NCBI GenBank assembly: GCA_027946555.1
Contig: JAPEVC010000008.1
Span: 268,381-332,380 of the forward strand
Length of the DNA: 64,000 nt
Reading direction: 5' to 3'
Source of the DNA: Gnomoniopsis sp. IMI 355080
Lineage: Eukaryota; Ascomycota; Sordariomycetes; Diaporthales; Gnomoniaceae
Positions 1 through 12,100 of this stretch are shown piece after piece. How positions within the stretch are numbered: position 1 is the stretch's first letter; every line of letters begins with the position of its first letter. The position numbers and the translations under genes were made by a program. The notes beneath the pieces were generated by a model. That model ran no database searches, was not told where the DNA came from, and saw nothing but the letters and a program-made list of their open reading frames with translations.

Positions 1-385
1 AGGAATCACCGAGTTTATAACTTAGCCAACTCCAACAACCCATATAAGGCCGTGATTCAAGCAGGTCACCTTGTTGAAAGTGGCAATCCGACTTGTATGG
101 TCCTGAGTCGAGTTGCTTGAGTTGGCAGTAACGCTGTGTGGATCTATATGCACGGTCTGGGATACCTTCGGTCTGCTTCGACTTTCCGTGTGCGCTCGAC
201 GGAGTCTACACAAACAGATCAGGACCCGAGGAAGGAATACTTCGGTTTGTACAAAGTAGCGATGTATGTTGGTATTCAGGTTGCTGTTTTCACCTCGGAC
301 TAGTTCATTAGACTTGAAATTTAACGATCCGTTTGGATCCGCATCGATCAAACCTCTCCCCCCCCCCCCAACAACAACAACAAAA
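1..385. other. Upstream region of the P450 gene
   Basis: No convincing gene is seen. The last 30 bases before the P450 start hold a run of 12 C (358-369) followed by CAA repeats, a common leader composition in filamentous fungi. Confidence 0.5.
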
Positions 386-2468
386 ATGCCACCCTACTTC
401 AGCCAAGACTTCCCGACCCCAGCGTTGAGGACGGCGCTTGAAAAGTTCACTTTTCAACATGGCATCGTAACGCTGATTGCGGTTGTAAGTTGACTATGCC
501 TAGGTTGCTCAACCTCGCCTAATATACAACTAGGCAATCTCGAACTAATCCCAACGCATGCACACAGATAGCCACCTACAGTTTCGGCCTAGTCGTCTAC
601 CGTCTCTTTTTCCACCCACTTGCAAAGGTTCCCGGTCCGAAGCTCAACGCTATCACGGAACTTCCATTTCTCTGGCAGTCAGCCATTTCGGGAACATTCA
701 CCCACTCCATTCCGGACTTGCACCGCAAGTATGGACCTGTCGTCCGCACCGCCCCTAACAACGTCGCCGTGGCGGCCGAACATGCCTGGCCTGAGGTATA
801 TGTCCATCGTAAGGGCAGGGCCGAGTACGTAAAAGTCAACATGAACGAGCCCGGTGGAGAACTGCAAATAATCCAAGCGACGACCACCGAAGACCATCGA
901 CGACAACGGCGCCACCTGGCGCATGCTTTCTCCGAGGCGGCCAGTAAGTTGTTGATCATCCTCGCCTCTCTACACTTATGGTCATCGACTGGGCTATTTT
1001 GGAAAGCTCTGCAATGTATGAGCTAAAACTAACAATTGATATCAAGTGGCGGAACAAGAAGCCCTCATTACACAATACATAGATATGTTTATGGATCAGC
1101 TGACCCTTCGTGCCAAGATTGGCGAGGCTATCGACGTAGAAAAATGGTATGTTTAGTGCTTTACATGCGGACAAATCCCCGGGCCCAGATTTCTACTTGT
1201 TTCCTGGTTTGGAACACTCAACTTTTAATTAAGTATGGGGGGCCACGCTCTAATGTTGCAGTAATACTACAGGTTCAACTTTGTTACCTTTGACATCATC
1301 GGGGACCTGTCATTCGGCGACTCATTTCACTGTCTCGATACCAGCGACTATCATCCTTGGGTTGAAGTGAGTTACTGCCGTTCATGTTATACTTGGTGGA
1401 AGACGTATTGGAAGTCACGTCAAGCAAGGAGTCAGGACCTCGGTCTGACATGTTGACTCCATCGAGCCTCATTTGGAGCAATTGCTGATGGATAATGCAG
1501 ATGATATTCTCAGGTATACGTGGCGGAGCTGCCAAACGCCTCAAACTTCACAATCCTCTCTTATGGCCTCTAGTGCGCGCCTGTATGCCCCAGCTGCGGA
1601 AAGACACAGGGAGCCACGTTCAGCATGCATACTTTGCCACTGAGAAGGCGAAAGAGCGAATGGCATTGGGAGAGTCTCCTGGTGGTCGAAGGGACTTTAT
1701 GACTTACATGATGCGCAAGAACCGAGATGGCGTCAACCCCATGTCGGACGCAGAAATCTTTGCCAATGTACCGCTTCTTATTCTGGCTGGGAGTGAGACT
1801 ACGGCCACGACTCTCTCAGGCTTCGCTTTCTACTTGGCTCAAAACATCGAGGCTCATAGGAAGGTCACTGAGGAGGTTCGTAACGCCTTTGCTTCCGAGG
1901 CGGACATCAACTTTCAAAGCGCTCATCGTTTGCGATACCTTCACGCGTGCATAGAAGAAGCGTTGAGAATTTTCCCCGCGGTTGCGGAATTGCCCCACCG
2001 AAGAAGCCCTGGGGATATCATAGGTGGGCACTGGATTCCGCAAGGTGTGAGTACTATCAAGCCCCTGCATTCGTGTCCTCCATGGTCCCGTCCAACTCTT
2101 CTAACAAGCGACTACTTCAGACAACTGTCACAACGTACCAATGGGCTGCCTATCGTGATCCTCAGCACTTTATTGAGCCACACTCATATATTCCTGAGCG
2201 CTGGCTCCCGGCCTCACACCCGGATCACCAGAGTCGTTTTGAAGGAGACAACAAGGCAGTCTTCCAACCCTTTAGTGCTGGGCCGCGAAACTGCATAGGT
2301 AAGAACCTAGCCTATGCCGAACTCAAGGTCATCGCTGCGCGCTTCTTGTATCGCTTTGACTATCAAATTCTGCCAGGCCAGGAGAACTGGCACAAGAACA
2401 TGAGGACTTTCATCGTTTGGGAGAAGCCGCCGTTGATGGTCAAAGTTACTCTCCGCGAAAGTTCTTAA
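386..2468 (+). CDS. Cytochrome P450 monooxygenase, CYP65-like, six exons
   Basis: Haem-thiolate monooxygenase of 520 residues, probably ER-anchored by the hydrophobic N-terminal segment. Exons read as 386-484, 568-943, 1047-1146, 1273-1366, 1501-2046 and 2121-2468; introns are GT-AG and the sum is an exact codon multiple. Visible signatures are the proline-rich hinge KVPGPKL after the anchor, the I-helix AGSETT (about residues 319-324), the ExxR helix EEALR, and the haem loop FSAGPRNCIG with Cys about 463. The overall pattern (HPLAKVPGPKL start, ERW before the haem loop) is that of fungal CYP65-type enzymes, which oxidise terpenoids, polyketides and other secondary metabolites. The substrate cannot be read from sequence. 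No backbone synthase lies in the window, so membership of a metabolite cluster is unproven. Confidence 0.9.
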
Positions 2469-3613
2469 ACCACACCACCTGTTTCTAGATAGGCTGGTGG
2501 CATTCAGACGGTAATCGCCGAGGAACAATGCTAGGCCGCCGTGACAGATGACGAGAGCCCCGAAGTCGACCTCGGGAACAAAGGTAGCGACTCTTGTCAG
2601 GGTATGAACATCGGAAATGGGATTTATTGCTATGTTTTTTTTTAGAATTTTTTATCCAAACACCCAGGTAGGAAGAAAGCGCTATTCCATGGTGTGTTGA
2701 TGCTACTTGAATCCGACGCATGGATACGAATACTGTAGCCCCTCTCCAACGCGTCCTCAGGTGGTCAGATTCCCGGGGGAGGCTATCTACAGCAACACCT
2801 AAGCTTGACCAAGACTTTTTGTCTACTATTATGGGATTGGAGTCTACGCAAAGATCGGCTTTTCACGAGAAAGTCGGAAGTCATTCTTGTTGACGAACGA
2901 AGTGTGCCAGTGTAAGTCGAGGGGTGTAGGGTAAATGCTTCTGGCCTATGACAATTTGACAACCAGTAGAATACACCCGCTATGTGTTGCCTCTGGGAGA
3001 CGAGAGATTCCGGATGAAGTAGCTGGGTAGTGAATGCACTATTCTACATGCAGTTACTCTATACGAGATTATATCACAAGCGGCTGGCGAAAACTTAGGA
3101 CACTGGAACGTTTGGTTTCGACGGTAGACTGGCCACACCACAAGGGGGCTCAAAAGGGCGTAAATTCACCAGGTAACATTCTCTCAAGTCCATTCCCGAG
3201 TAATTGGGTCGGTAACAAGCCCTTGGAAGATGTTTTCTATGGCCTCAGGAGCAGAAGGCCGGACAACTCCTTATCGGCATGCCGATTCGGGAACAAGATG
3301 GCACTTGACGGCCAAGCCGCAAGCCTGCATGCGCTATGCGAGAGGATGCTGTATCCCGTGTAACGCGAAACAAAGCCAGTCAGATCATCAGCGAACTTAC
3401 GCATATCTCCGTCAGATCCCGATGTCGTCTTTTCCCTCAATTTGCCTTGCTTGATGATGTTCGACGCTGTACCACATCCTACGCTCTGGACTCACAAGGC
3501 ACTGAGGAATACTGTACGACGATTTGCGATTTTGAAGCTTATCCTTGGACATGCTCATCTCAACAAGTCCATCTCGTTCTCATATCACATAGACTTGCAG
3601 CGGTTCGTCCCAG
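2469..3613. other. Intergenic region between P450 and HET gene
   Basis: About 1.1 kb with only short overlapping open frames of unlike composition on both strands. No domain, RNA gene or repeat is recognised. Confidence 0.5.
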
Positions 3614-5852
3614 ATGTGGCTGATAAATACCGCCAACTTGGCGCTGACGGAAATCGTCGACATAGAAACTTGCAAATATGCCATCCTTTCCCACACTTGG
3701 GGCGACGAGGAAGTGGATTTTCAAGAAATGAAAATCCAGAGCCCCATCACACAAGAGAAAGCTGATTTCCGTAAGATCAAGAAGACTTGTGAAGTTGCAG
3801 AGCAGCGAGGCTACGCCTATGCTTGGATCGACACTTGTTGCATCGACAAAACGAGCAGCGCAATGCTGTCCGAAGCGATCAATTCCATGTTTCATTGGTA
3901 TAAAGAGTCTTCAATGTGCTTCACATACCTGGAAGACTTGGACGCAGACGTTCTTCAACACAAGGAGAGTGAAATGAAGGACCTTCTGAAGCAATGCAGG
4001 TGGTTTACTCGTGGCTGGACGCTCCAGGAGCTAATTGCACCTGAAGAGATGGAGTTCTATGATACTGCTTGGAAGCTCAGGGGCACCAAGAGATCACTTG
4101 GCCCACAATTATCTGAAATAACCGGTATCCAGGTGGATGTCCTCGGGAAGTCGGATTTGCTACCTTCGATTCCGGTGGGGAGGAAAATGTCCTGGGCGGC
4201 AGGTAGGAAGACGACGAGGGTCGAAGACATAGCCTACTGTCTGCTTGGCATCTTTGACGTCCATATGCCGATGATATACGGTGAAGGGAAGAAGGCATTC
4301 ATCGCCTGCAGGAGGAAATTGCCAAAACTACCTATGACCTGACATTATTTGCGTGGACTTCCCAGAATGAATTCGAAGTCGACAGGCGTCCGGTTCATAG
4401 GAGCTACAGAGATAACAACTTACGAGGAATTCTGGCCAGTAACCCGAGCCAGTTTGCGGACTGCAGGACGCTGGAGATCGCACCCAGACGCACTGGCGCC
4501 AAGGAGTTCACGATGACAAACAACGGTCTTCGCATAAATACCGCACTCGGCTCTCTTGTCAACAGTCACATATTTGACTTGGACTGCATCCGAGAAGGCC
4601 GCCGCGAAGGGTATGAAACAGTAGAGCGCATCGGTATCTATCTCAAGGAAACAGAGCTCGGCTACGTGCGGGAAAGGTCAGCAGAATGCTTCACTACGAC
4701 AGACCTAGACTTCTGGAAGAAGAATTCGACCGCTGCTCAGGACATCTACATTGCCCGGACTCTCAGCAAAATTTCCCTTGAGAGATTGCTCATTCAACAA
4801 AAGCGGCAACGCTCGCGGTCAATGAAATTCCACTTCAACTTGTCCCCGACCGGTACCTACTCTGTCAAGAGTTCTAGCCTAAAAGCGCGCCCTTCAGCCT
4901 TGTGGAACGTGAACGACAAAAATTTTCTTACCGAAACCCGCAAGACTTTTACCGCGGTCGTGGAGTTCACCATACGTCCCAGATATTGGAGATTTGTCAT
5001 CGTGTGTGGCCTTATTGATGTCGACTCTGATGCAATTAAGATAAAAGATGTATGGGACGACAATGACAACGACGACGTCTGTCCATGGATGGCGATCTTC
5101 ACTGACCGTATGTGTAATACCAAAGCCTCTCATTTCGTTGCGAAAAGCCGCAGAGGATTGGTCTCAATGGCACTGACATATGATGTATTAGAGGACCCGG
5201 TCGCAAAATCCCAGATGGACATTATTGATAAACTTAGGGCGGCTAGCGACAATCTAACTGAGTTACGGGACACTGTATTATCGTGGTACCGGGGAAAAGA
5301 CGGATATATATCCATACGCGCGATGGCTGAGACGGTGAAGACCGCATTCGACGAGGACGAGGGGAACCTTCAATACAATATGGACATGTACGTCTTTAAA
5401 AACGAAGTGACTTTCTTTACCAAGTCTTCCACCCCAATCATGCTTCTGACAAAGAATTGGACAGGCTCAAGAGCGAGGACAATGGAACACAGGTGTTCAA
5501 CATTCGCGTGTTTGTCACGCAGCTGAGCATGGTCAACGATACCGCCACAAACATGGCAGATGTCGGAGTCGATGAGACGCCAGATTATCAGCACAGTGAT
5601 TGGGGAAGACCTTATCCACCGACTACCAGTCGAACTCCAGACATGAACCCGTTCATGTCTCGTGCGCCTCCTCCGCAGCAGCCTGGTTACCCTGGGATGT
5701 ACAGTCCCGGAGCCCAGCCACCGTATGGCTATCCAACATATGGACCCACGTATCCTCAGGCTTTCCCATTTCCCTCACAGACATATCCAAGCCACTCACC
5801 CTATTATCAAACAGGGTACGGCCGTTACTCCGGCAGACCGCCAGGGTATTAG
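3614..5852 (+). pseudogene. HET-domain (heterokaryon incompatibility) gene with two frameshifts
   Basis: HET-E-type incompatibility protein, a family that triggers cell death after non-self recognition. The start MWLINT at 3614 and the YAILSHTWGDEEV motif (residues about 23-35) mark a full HET domain. It continues through AWIDTCCID, WFTRGWTLQELIAP and MPMIYGEGKKAF. The frame then breaks near 4303: the expected RLQEEIAK continuation follows in the next frame, as if one base were missing, and stays open to about 5420. There a second shift of the same sense leads into a frame open to 5852. The joined product would be about 746 residues and ends in a proline-, glycine- and tyrosine-rich tail. Codons on both sides of each break look well preserved, so the lesions are recent or are sequence errors. 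No intron with acceptable borders explains either break. Confidence 0.8.
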
Positions 5853-6378
5853 AGGCTGCCGTACGTTGACACTTCACTTATTCACAGTGCAAGTTGAAGC
5901 ATTGCTTGCCCGAGGTGTACATGTTAAGCGGAGATCTAGCAGCCAGGCAGTCCCTATCTTCTGAAGGATAAGGATGTATTGAGAAAGTAATAGCAGCCCC
6001 TGAGCAAAAGGCGAGCCCACGAAGACCCGATATGTTCTATAGCCGCATTTTGAATCGTCTCCCTAGTTGATTTATATACTCTTTATATCTATTTATCTGG
6101 GTCCTTGGGTTTATGCGCATTCACCACTCGCGAGAAGAAAACTGAGCAACAGTCGTTGGCTCGAGCTGTCTCTTATAGATCCTGAAGTGGGATCCGGCGG
6201 CCAATGTTATCATCAAAAGCCTTGGCTATGTAATATCAACCTATATCGCTTTTATATCCGCTTCCAGCTCAGTGAAATTTCTGCTGAATCTGGACAACAT
6301 TTGCCGTTGCCAAGCTCCCTTCGCGAAGCGTTGACGAAGGGGCTGGCCACACAAACACGTTCAATCTTCGGGTTCGCA
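5853..6378. other. Intergenic region between HET gene and DUF3500 gene
   Basis: About 0.5 kb between two converging genes. It presumably holds their 3' ends. No other feature is seen. Confidence 0.5.
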
Positions 6379-7572
6379 TCATGGGGCGACGAGAGGTTGC
6401 TGCAATCCATCCGGACCCGCGTTGCTGCCTTGCAGTGGCGCCTGTTTCAACCCATCTGGTCGGGTCTGTGATGTGACAAAAGACCGACCATAAGCCCTTA
6501 TATGATCCCGGTAGACCGTATGCACATGTTGTGTCAGGTCTCCACCAGGAAATTGTGGCGCAGACTCGATAATCAAATTCGGTCCAGTGATGCGGAAGTA
6601 GGACTCGCCGTTCCGGTCAGGCTGGTGTGTCTGCGGCCCGCTCCATGCGAAGAAGGTCTCGTCCAGGCCGGCTTTGAGCTCAGCCAGACGAGGGGCGGCG
6701 TGCACGTCGTTGAGGATGCCAGCCCATTCATGAATCAGATCTAAGAGGATATCGCGCTGTTTGGAGTCGAAAGTACAAACGCGGACTCCGGCGTCGGGGA
6801 TCTTGGTTAGGTCTTCGCCGGGTCCAGTGATGAGGTCAGAAACCGGGTGGTTGATGATGGCTTCGTCGAGTTGAGAGTCTGTCAGAGAATGGAGCAGGGA
6901 GAAGGCCTTGTCATTCTCAGCGGCGAGGGCTCGCTTCGAGACGTCATAGTTTGTCGGCTGAGCACCGGTGAGAACAGGAGCTAGTGCAGCTTCACCGCCG
7001 TTCAAGGCTATGTTGAGCCCAAGATGGTGGCCCCCGAATTGGATCATCCATACATCCTCCAGAGTCGGTCGACCGAAAATACCAAGGACGTAGTTCGCCC
7101 GACCCGAGGCAAAGTTTTGTCCCTGGTCTGCTAGAGCTTGGTCGGCGCTGAGTATGTCTTGCACTTTGCTATAGCCACGCTCGCTTAGAGCAACACGAAG
7201 AAGTTCAAACGCCGCCTCATGCTGAGGAGGCGTCATGTCGCCTAGCCGTAGACCGCTGCGGGGGACGTCGCTGATGGGGAAATTGGTCCAAACGGACTGT
7301 CCGTACTGCTCCCCCACAAAGAAGAAGTTCTTCATCTTGGGATGCGGGAAAAAGGTCGGCTCAGCTTTCTCCTGAAATACGTATGGCATCAACGCCTGCG
7401 CTGTTGCATCTGGCTCGAGGAGATCGAGGAAGGCCAGCGCGGCGTCCACAATGGACGCCGTCTTTTCGATGCTAGCGCTTTTATGGGCCATGTCTTCCCA
7501 ACGACTTCGAGGTACAGTCAAAGAATGCACCAGCGTGAAGGGAACGAGCAAAAGTGTGAGTAGGGACTTCAT
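6379..7572 (-). CDS. Secreted DUF3500 family protein
   Basis: Intronless frame of 397 residues. The first 17 or so residues (MKSLLTLLLVPFTLVHS) form a clear signal peptide, so the protein is predicted to be secreted. The body matches DUF3500: an FVGEQYGQSVW segment near residue 86, a PPQHEAAFELL helix, an IQFGGHHLGLN motif in the middle, and near the C-terminus FRITGPNLIIE followed by a QHVHTVYRDH stretch. The paired histidines would suit metal binding, but the activity of this family is not established. It converges with the HET gene. I see no domain partner and no sign of damage. Confidence 0.85.
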   Translation of the reverse strand: MKSLLTLLLVPFTLVHSLTVPRSRWEDMAHKSASIEKTASIVDAALAFLDLLEPDATAQALMPYVFQEKAEPTFFPHPKMKNFFFVGEQYGQSVWTNFPISDVPRSGLRLGDMTPPQHEAAFELLRVALSERGYSKVQDILSADQALADQGQNFASGRANYVLGIFGRPTLEDVWMIQFGGHHLGLNIALNGGEAALAPVLTGAQPTNYDVSKRALAAENDKAFSLLHSLTDSQLDEAIINHPVSDLITGPGEDLTKIPDAGVRVCTFDSKQRDILLDLIHEWAGILNDVHAAPRLAELKAGLDETFFAWSGPQTHQPDRNGESYFRITGPNLIIESAPQFPGGDLTQHVHTVYRDHIRAYGRSFVTSQTRPDGLKQAPLQGSNAGPDGLQQPLVAP

Positions 7573-8877
7573 TTTTGAGGCTGCATTTTGAGAGCGACAA
7601 AATGGAAGTGTACGAGTCGTGCTGAGGTTTGAGATTCTGTACCCTGTGTCGTGTTTTGTTCAGACCACTTCGGATCATCGGCAGATCCTGACGTAGAAAG
7701 CTTACGCGGCAAATATTTCCGAGTGCGGCGAGTATCTCCGACGCGGTAGGCCGTCCACTTATACTTTAAATCAGTCTCTAGGGACATGTCCAGGCAAGTT
7801 CACGGCGCAGAATGCGCCAGACTAAGTCCTAGGCAAGCAAGTAGTAGGAAGAGTGCGTATGCATCTTCCAGCATCTCTTCACCACGTTTATATGGGAATG
7901 TGTTAGTGGTGCGCTCGTAACCCTTTACCGCTTACCAGGTACTTTGGCAGATATACACTCCCGTGTATCTGCGCCCTACCACAGGGCAGTAAGCTCGGCA
8001 TCGTTATACTATACTATTGCTTTAAATAGTCATGATCATGACCTGGCGGTCTGAATGTTGCAGGCGCTTGTTCATATCCTGTCCAATTCTGTTACGCCAA
8101 CCTTCAATGCAACCAAAACATAATGCCACACCTGAACGAACTAACCCTGAAATACAAGAAGGGGGACACAGAGTACCACTGAATTGGAACAGAGTTCATC
8201 CGCAAAGAAAATGAAAACTATTGCCACATGTGACGAATACCTATTGATCGAGGGAACTCACTTCAGTATTTTGGCTCGAAGTGCTCTCTGGCACATTTCT
8301 CGCATGCCGATTTACAAAGGTTGACTTATAGAACAGTATCGGGCATTGAAGTCTATAACCTACTTGCTGATTTGATGTTATAAGGACAGACACTTCTGCA
8401 GGACTCTACTTAGTTGGAGTTCATTATTACCTACCTAGGTAGGCAGGTACGTATATGGCTGTTCACACAACTCCATCGTTGTTAGAAATCAGAGCCCTTC
8501 CACCAAATCAATAAAAAGCACAGCAGATATCGAGTTGGAATGTCTTATCTGGTACGAAACATTGAAATCATTAGCGTTCGTTCGTTGGGGCTAACAAGGC
8601 CGTTTAATCTAGAGTTTTGTGATCTTCACCTTTCCATTTCTCATTGATGTCAACTTTCTAATACCGACATCAGTCAAGACACTTGTATTTCTTATTGGCT
8701 ACCTCAATTTCTTCTGAAAACGACCATCCACCAATCCCTGAACACGGGCTCCATGCCTGTACAACCGGGACAAGTCCACCTGAATGCACTTCGAGGCCAT
8801 GGCCTCCCACCAGATTTCACCTGCAAGGCGGACAAGGGAGTGGATGTATGCGTGAGACACGGAATTTGATACAATGA
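7573..8877. other. Intergenic region upstream of the DUF3500 gene
   Basis: About 1.3 kb, AT-rich in its second half, without a convincing gene. It carries the palindrome listed separately at 8428-8449. Confidence 0.5.
8428..8449. repeat. Extended CCTAGG palindrome
   Basis: Near-perfect palindrome built on CTACCTAGGTAG (8431-8442) with partly matching flanks. It is the longest member of a family of CCTAGG-centred palindromes scattered between genes in this window. Confidence 0.7.
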
Positions 8878-8965
8878 ATCTTTCGGAAGATCAACTGAGA
8901 TCATCAAGCTATGCGCTCAGCCGGACGTTGGGGCGTTTACACGCGCACGCAACGCACGACTCATC

Positions 8966-9847
8966 ATGAGCAATGTCGTGCCTGACATGTTTACAGACGA
9001 CGTCAAGCCGCACTGCATATGGTATCCAGACGTCGCCGACGAGGACACGTACCGTCAGCTCGCCGGGCGCTACCATGTTGCACGAGCTTGCGCAGTCGCA
9101 GGATACGACACGCTCTACCTCGAGCTTGACATCCTTCCTGACGTTTCCATTGCAGAAGAAGCCAGAGACAACTCGTCTGCAAACGCGGGCTCAGCCGCCA
9201 TCTTGTACGCTATCGCGGGCCAGCCTGTCTGCTACTCTGTTATGGACGATTACTCCCGCTCTGTCAATCTCCATACCCCGAGATTCCCTGCTTTCATGAA
9301 TGGCGATACGGCTGTCCGGTCGTCGCTGGATGTGAGGCTGGCACCGGACCAGTTCGAAAATTGGCCTGATTGTTATTTCAATATCGCTGAGGATTGCAAC
9401 GTAGCCGAGAAATTCTCCACAAGGAGATTCAATGAGCCACTAGCCGTCCCAGACGTGGCACTCCGGTACAACCATCTCCCTCCGCGCCTGCCGACCACCA
9501 AAAAAGACCCGTTGATACTCATGGCTGCTTACGAGGGCAATGTGGACCGCTACGTACGGCTCCGCCGACTCCGTATGATTCGCGACGAGCTGTGTGCCCT
9601 TATCCGCGGCATCTACCACAACACGACGTTCGCAAAGTGGTCGCCCCTCGAGCTTCGGACTCTCGGAGCGTCATGGTGGTTCGATAGGCGCATCATAGCA
9701 TCCTGCACGGCAAGGTTCATGACGGTCAACGATCTGTCGACCATCTCGCCCACCATGCCCGAGCCCTACAGCATGCCCGCTATGATCTCCCAGGCTGGTG
9801 GCCCCTCCTGCCCGCCGAGGCAAGTTCTGATTCTGGGGTCAGCTTAA
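8966..9847 (+). pseudogene. Degraded copy of a conserved fungal hypothetical gene
   Basis: Open frame of 293 residues with coherent, gene-like composition: CIWYPDVADEDTYRQLA near the start, LPDVSIAEEARDN, FMNGDTAVRSSLDVR, ILMAAYEGNVDRYVRLRR and ASWWFDRRIIA. The ILMAAYEGNVDRY stretch is ankyrin-like. The frame is open upstream of the first ATG with related-looking residues (EIIKLCAQPDVGAF) but meets a stop with no ATG, so the 5' part is lost. Near 9780 the likely continuation (GWWPLLPAEA) moves to another frame and soon ends, so the 3' part is broken too. I recognise the type as a common uncharacterised Sordariomycete family from memory, but no function is known. It is the first of several gene fragments between 8.9 and 12.9 kb. 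Confidence 0.55.
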
Positions 9848-10249
9848 GTAGAGCCCCTGTATAGAATGAATCAATGGTTTTGGAGCTCGCTATATGTGTT
9901 TGATTTGTGTTCCCACTACCACCTCGATTACCTATACATTGGCTATTCTCTGCTTCGACCTGAACATCATGACGTATATATTCGTCGCCCAATGAGCGTG
10001 TTGTGAGATTTTACACATGTCAATGTGCTCCTTCGCCATCGGAATAATCGGCCATGTCTGTGCCTTTTGAATCGCATTGTTTATTTGCAGGTACCTAGGT
10101 AGCACGACTGTACTACGAAATTTCATCTCAATGTGCAGAATGAAGTACGGGCTTGAAAAGAAAACCATTCCCCAACTGAGAAGTCATTAGTTGAGGTATC
10201 ATGTAAATATGCAATAATTATGAGCAATCTGCACTACGTACCTTAGTAT
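9848..10249. other. Spacer between two gene fragments
   Basis: About 400 bases without a gene; contains the perfect palindrome at 10092-10101. Confidence 0.5.
10092..10101. repeat. TACCTAGGTA palindrome
   Basis: Perfect 10-base palindrome, intergenic, identical to the copies at 11603, 19770 and 24627. Confidence 0.7.
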
Positions 10250-10645
10250 TCAATGGAGGACGTATTTCCTCAGCTCCCTTCCAACTACACCATTATTATA
10301 GTCCCGGACTGCTTTCCCTCGCATGTACCCGCTGACATAGGCATCACCAACAAAGCGATACTCCTTGCCCTCTAGACGCAAGACAACAGGCGTACTGCAG
10401 CCCAAGGGTACCACGATGATATCACCTCGCATCAGGAACCCTGTGCCAAGCCCCATCAAACTTCCCTGAGTGATGAAGAAGCGGCGCCCCATCATTCGAG
10501 AAGCAAAGTGATCTTGTATAAATTGTCTTCGATCATCCGGGCTCATGTCGAACTTGTGCGAAAAGCTCTTCAGGTACGCGTCGATAGCCAGACTGGGCAG
10601 TCGATCTTGAATGGACGAGGCGAAGACGTGGTAGCAGAGATCCAT
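10250..10645 (-). pseudogene. C-terminal remnant of a HET-type protein
   Basis: Frame of 131 residues on the minus strand resembling only the far C-terminus of fungal HET proteins. It has RRFFITQGSLMGLGTGFLMRGD followed by VPLGCSTPVVLR and a YRFVGDAYVSGYM segment, the usual end of these proteins after the HET domain. The HET domain itself, normally several hundred residues upstream, is absent: 20 bases beyond the first Met an ankyrin-like fragment begins in the opposite orientation. This is therefore a truncated remnant at a rearrangement joint rather than a working gene. Confidence 0.65.
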
Positions 10646-10664
10646 CCAAGAATTCGCAGAATTG

Positions 10665-11129
10665 ATGGCGGATGACCCCGCGGCCGTGAACGGCGAGACC
10701 TCTCACATGAACGTTCTGGCCTTCGCCTGCTGCTCGGACACTAAGAACCCGGAGATCGTCCGGATCCTCCTGGAGCACGGCGCTGACCCGAACAAGCCGG
10801 CGCCGCATGCTTCCGCGTTCTCCAATGCCTGGTATGCAGTCATGGGAGACATGCCGGCGTCGACATTTACGCAGTTTTTTGATGCCGGGTATGCGTTGGA
10901 TGACCCAAGTGTTTTTCGAGAGGCTGTGCGGAAGAGCCGCGCGGATGTGCTGGAGGTATTGTTCGCGAGGGGGAAGGACCTCCCTACGGCGAGATATCCA
11001 GCCCAGAAAACACTTATCGACTTGAGTAAGGGTGATAATAAGGCTATGATTGCTTTAATTAAAGATAATTACCCGACTTCTAGAAAAGAGGGCTGGGCAG
11101 CTATAATAATTAACGCTCTGCGCTCCTGA
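10665..11129 (+). pseudogene. Ankyrin-repeat fragment
   Basis: Frame of 154 residues with one good ankyrin repeat, NPEIVRILLEHGADPNKP (about residues 28-45), and a weaker one later (SRADVLEVLFARGKDL). Ankyrin proteins normally carry many repeats, so this is probably the 3' piece of a larger gene. It starts 20 bases from the truncated HET fragment on the other strand, with nothing resembling a promoter between them. Expression cannot be judged from sequence. Confidence 0.5.
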
Positions 11130-12100
11130 GTCCTAACTGATTGGTCTTTCTGACTTGTTCTGAGATACACTACATTTCTGTAGGTAAGATATTCAGCTGT
11201 TTCTGCCCGTCCCCGGGGTCTCCTTGGAAGCAATTAAAACTAGATAGAAAAGGGAAAATCGCCTATAACCCTGAAGCCCTTTTCCTTGACGCTCGCAACC
11301 CACTGGTTCTTCTTTACGAGCTGAAACATACCTTCCTCACCTCAACTATGATTTCGAGAATCGCATGTATATGTACAGGCATGAATTTGCCTTCCATGGA
11401 AGCGGAAGACATCTATGGCCAGCTCGTCTTCCAGCCTGCCCCGTACCGAGTTCCGCGAGATAGTACCCGTAGCAATAGAACAGCGTGAGATGACTGGTGG
11501 CACATGGTGTCTAGAGATGTGGCTAAGCACTCTGTTGGTGCGTGGTGTTCACAAATTATCTCCACTTGCCTGCATTGAGCCCGCCCCAAATTCTGTTAGC
11601 ATTACCTAGGTAGTGTATTGATCCACACCTGGCCATGTTACACTAGGCCTCTGGAGCCACAAATTCTAATTGTGTAAGCGCTCATCGACTGTGCCACTTT
11701 AAGGCAGCAACATTGAAGGCAGCCAACGTTCCGTAATGTGAGATAACAGCAAATCATTTATTTTGCAGTAGCTTCGCTTCTGAACGGGCAGGGGACTGAG
11801 ACCTGGAGGCCTGGGCTCGGGCAAGGACACACCACTTATCAGACCTCGTGTATACAAGTTTAGCATTCCCTGGAATTGCATCTCAGAATGTGCCACGGGA
11901 TTACTCCATGAATTCATGGTGGGAACCTTTTTTTAGCACATAAACCCATGTAGAGATGCCTCTATCGTACCCAGGTATTGCTCTTCTTTCTCATCATTGC
12001 TCACTCATCTTTTATTTTGCTCATCTAGAAGGCTGAATATCCACTCTTAGCTTCCACTTATTCTCGAAACAAACTTTCAAATTTCTAAATAGTCTTCAAC
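11130..12100. other. Intergenic region before the nucleotidyltransferase-like gene
   Basis: About 1 kb, no credible gene. Contains the palindrome at 11603-11612 and, just before 12101, a pyrimidine-rich leader typical of a fungal 5' UTR. Confidence 0.5.
11603..11612. repeat. TACCTAGGTA palindrome
   Basis: Perfect 10-base palindrome of the dispersed family. Confidence 0.7.
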
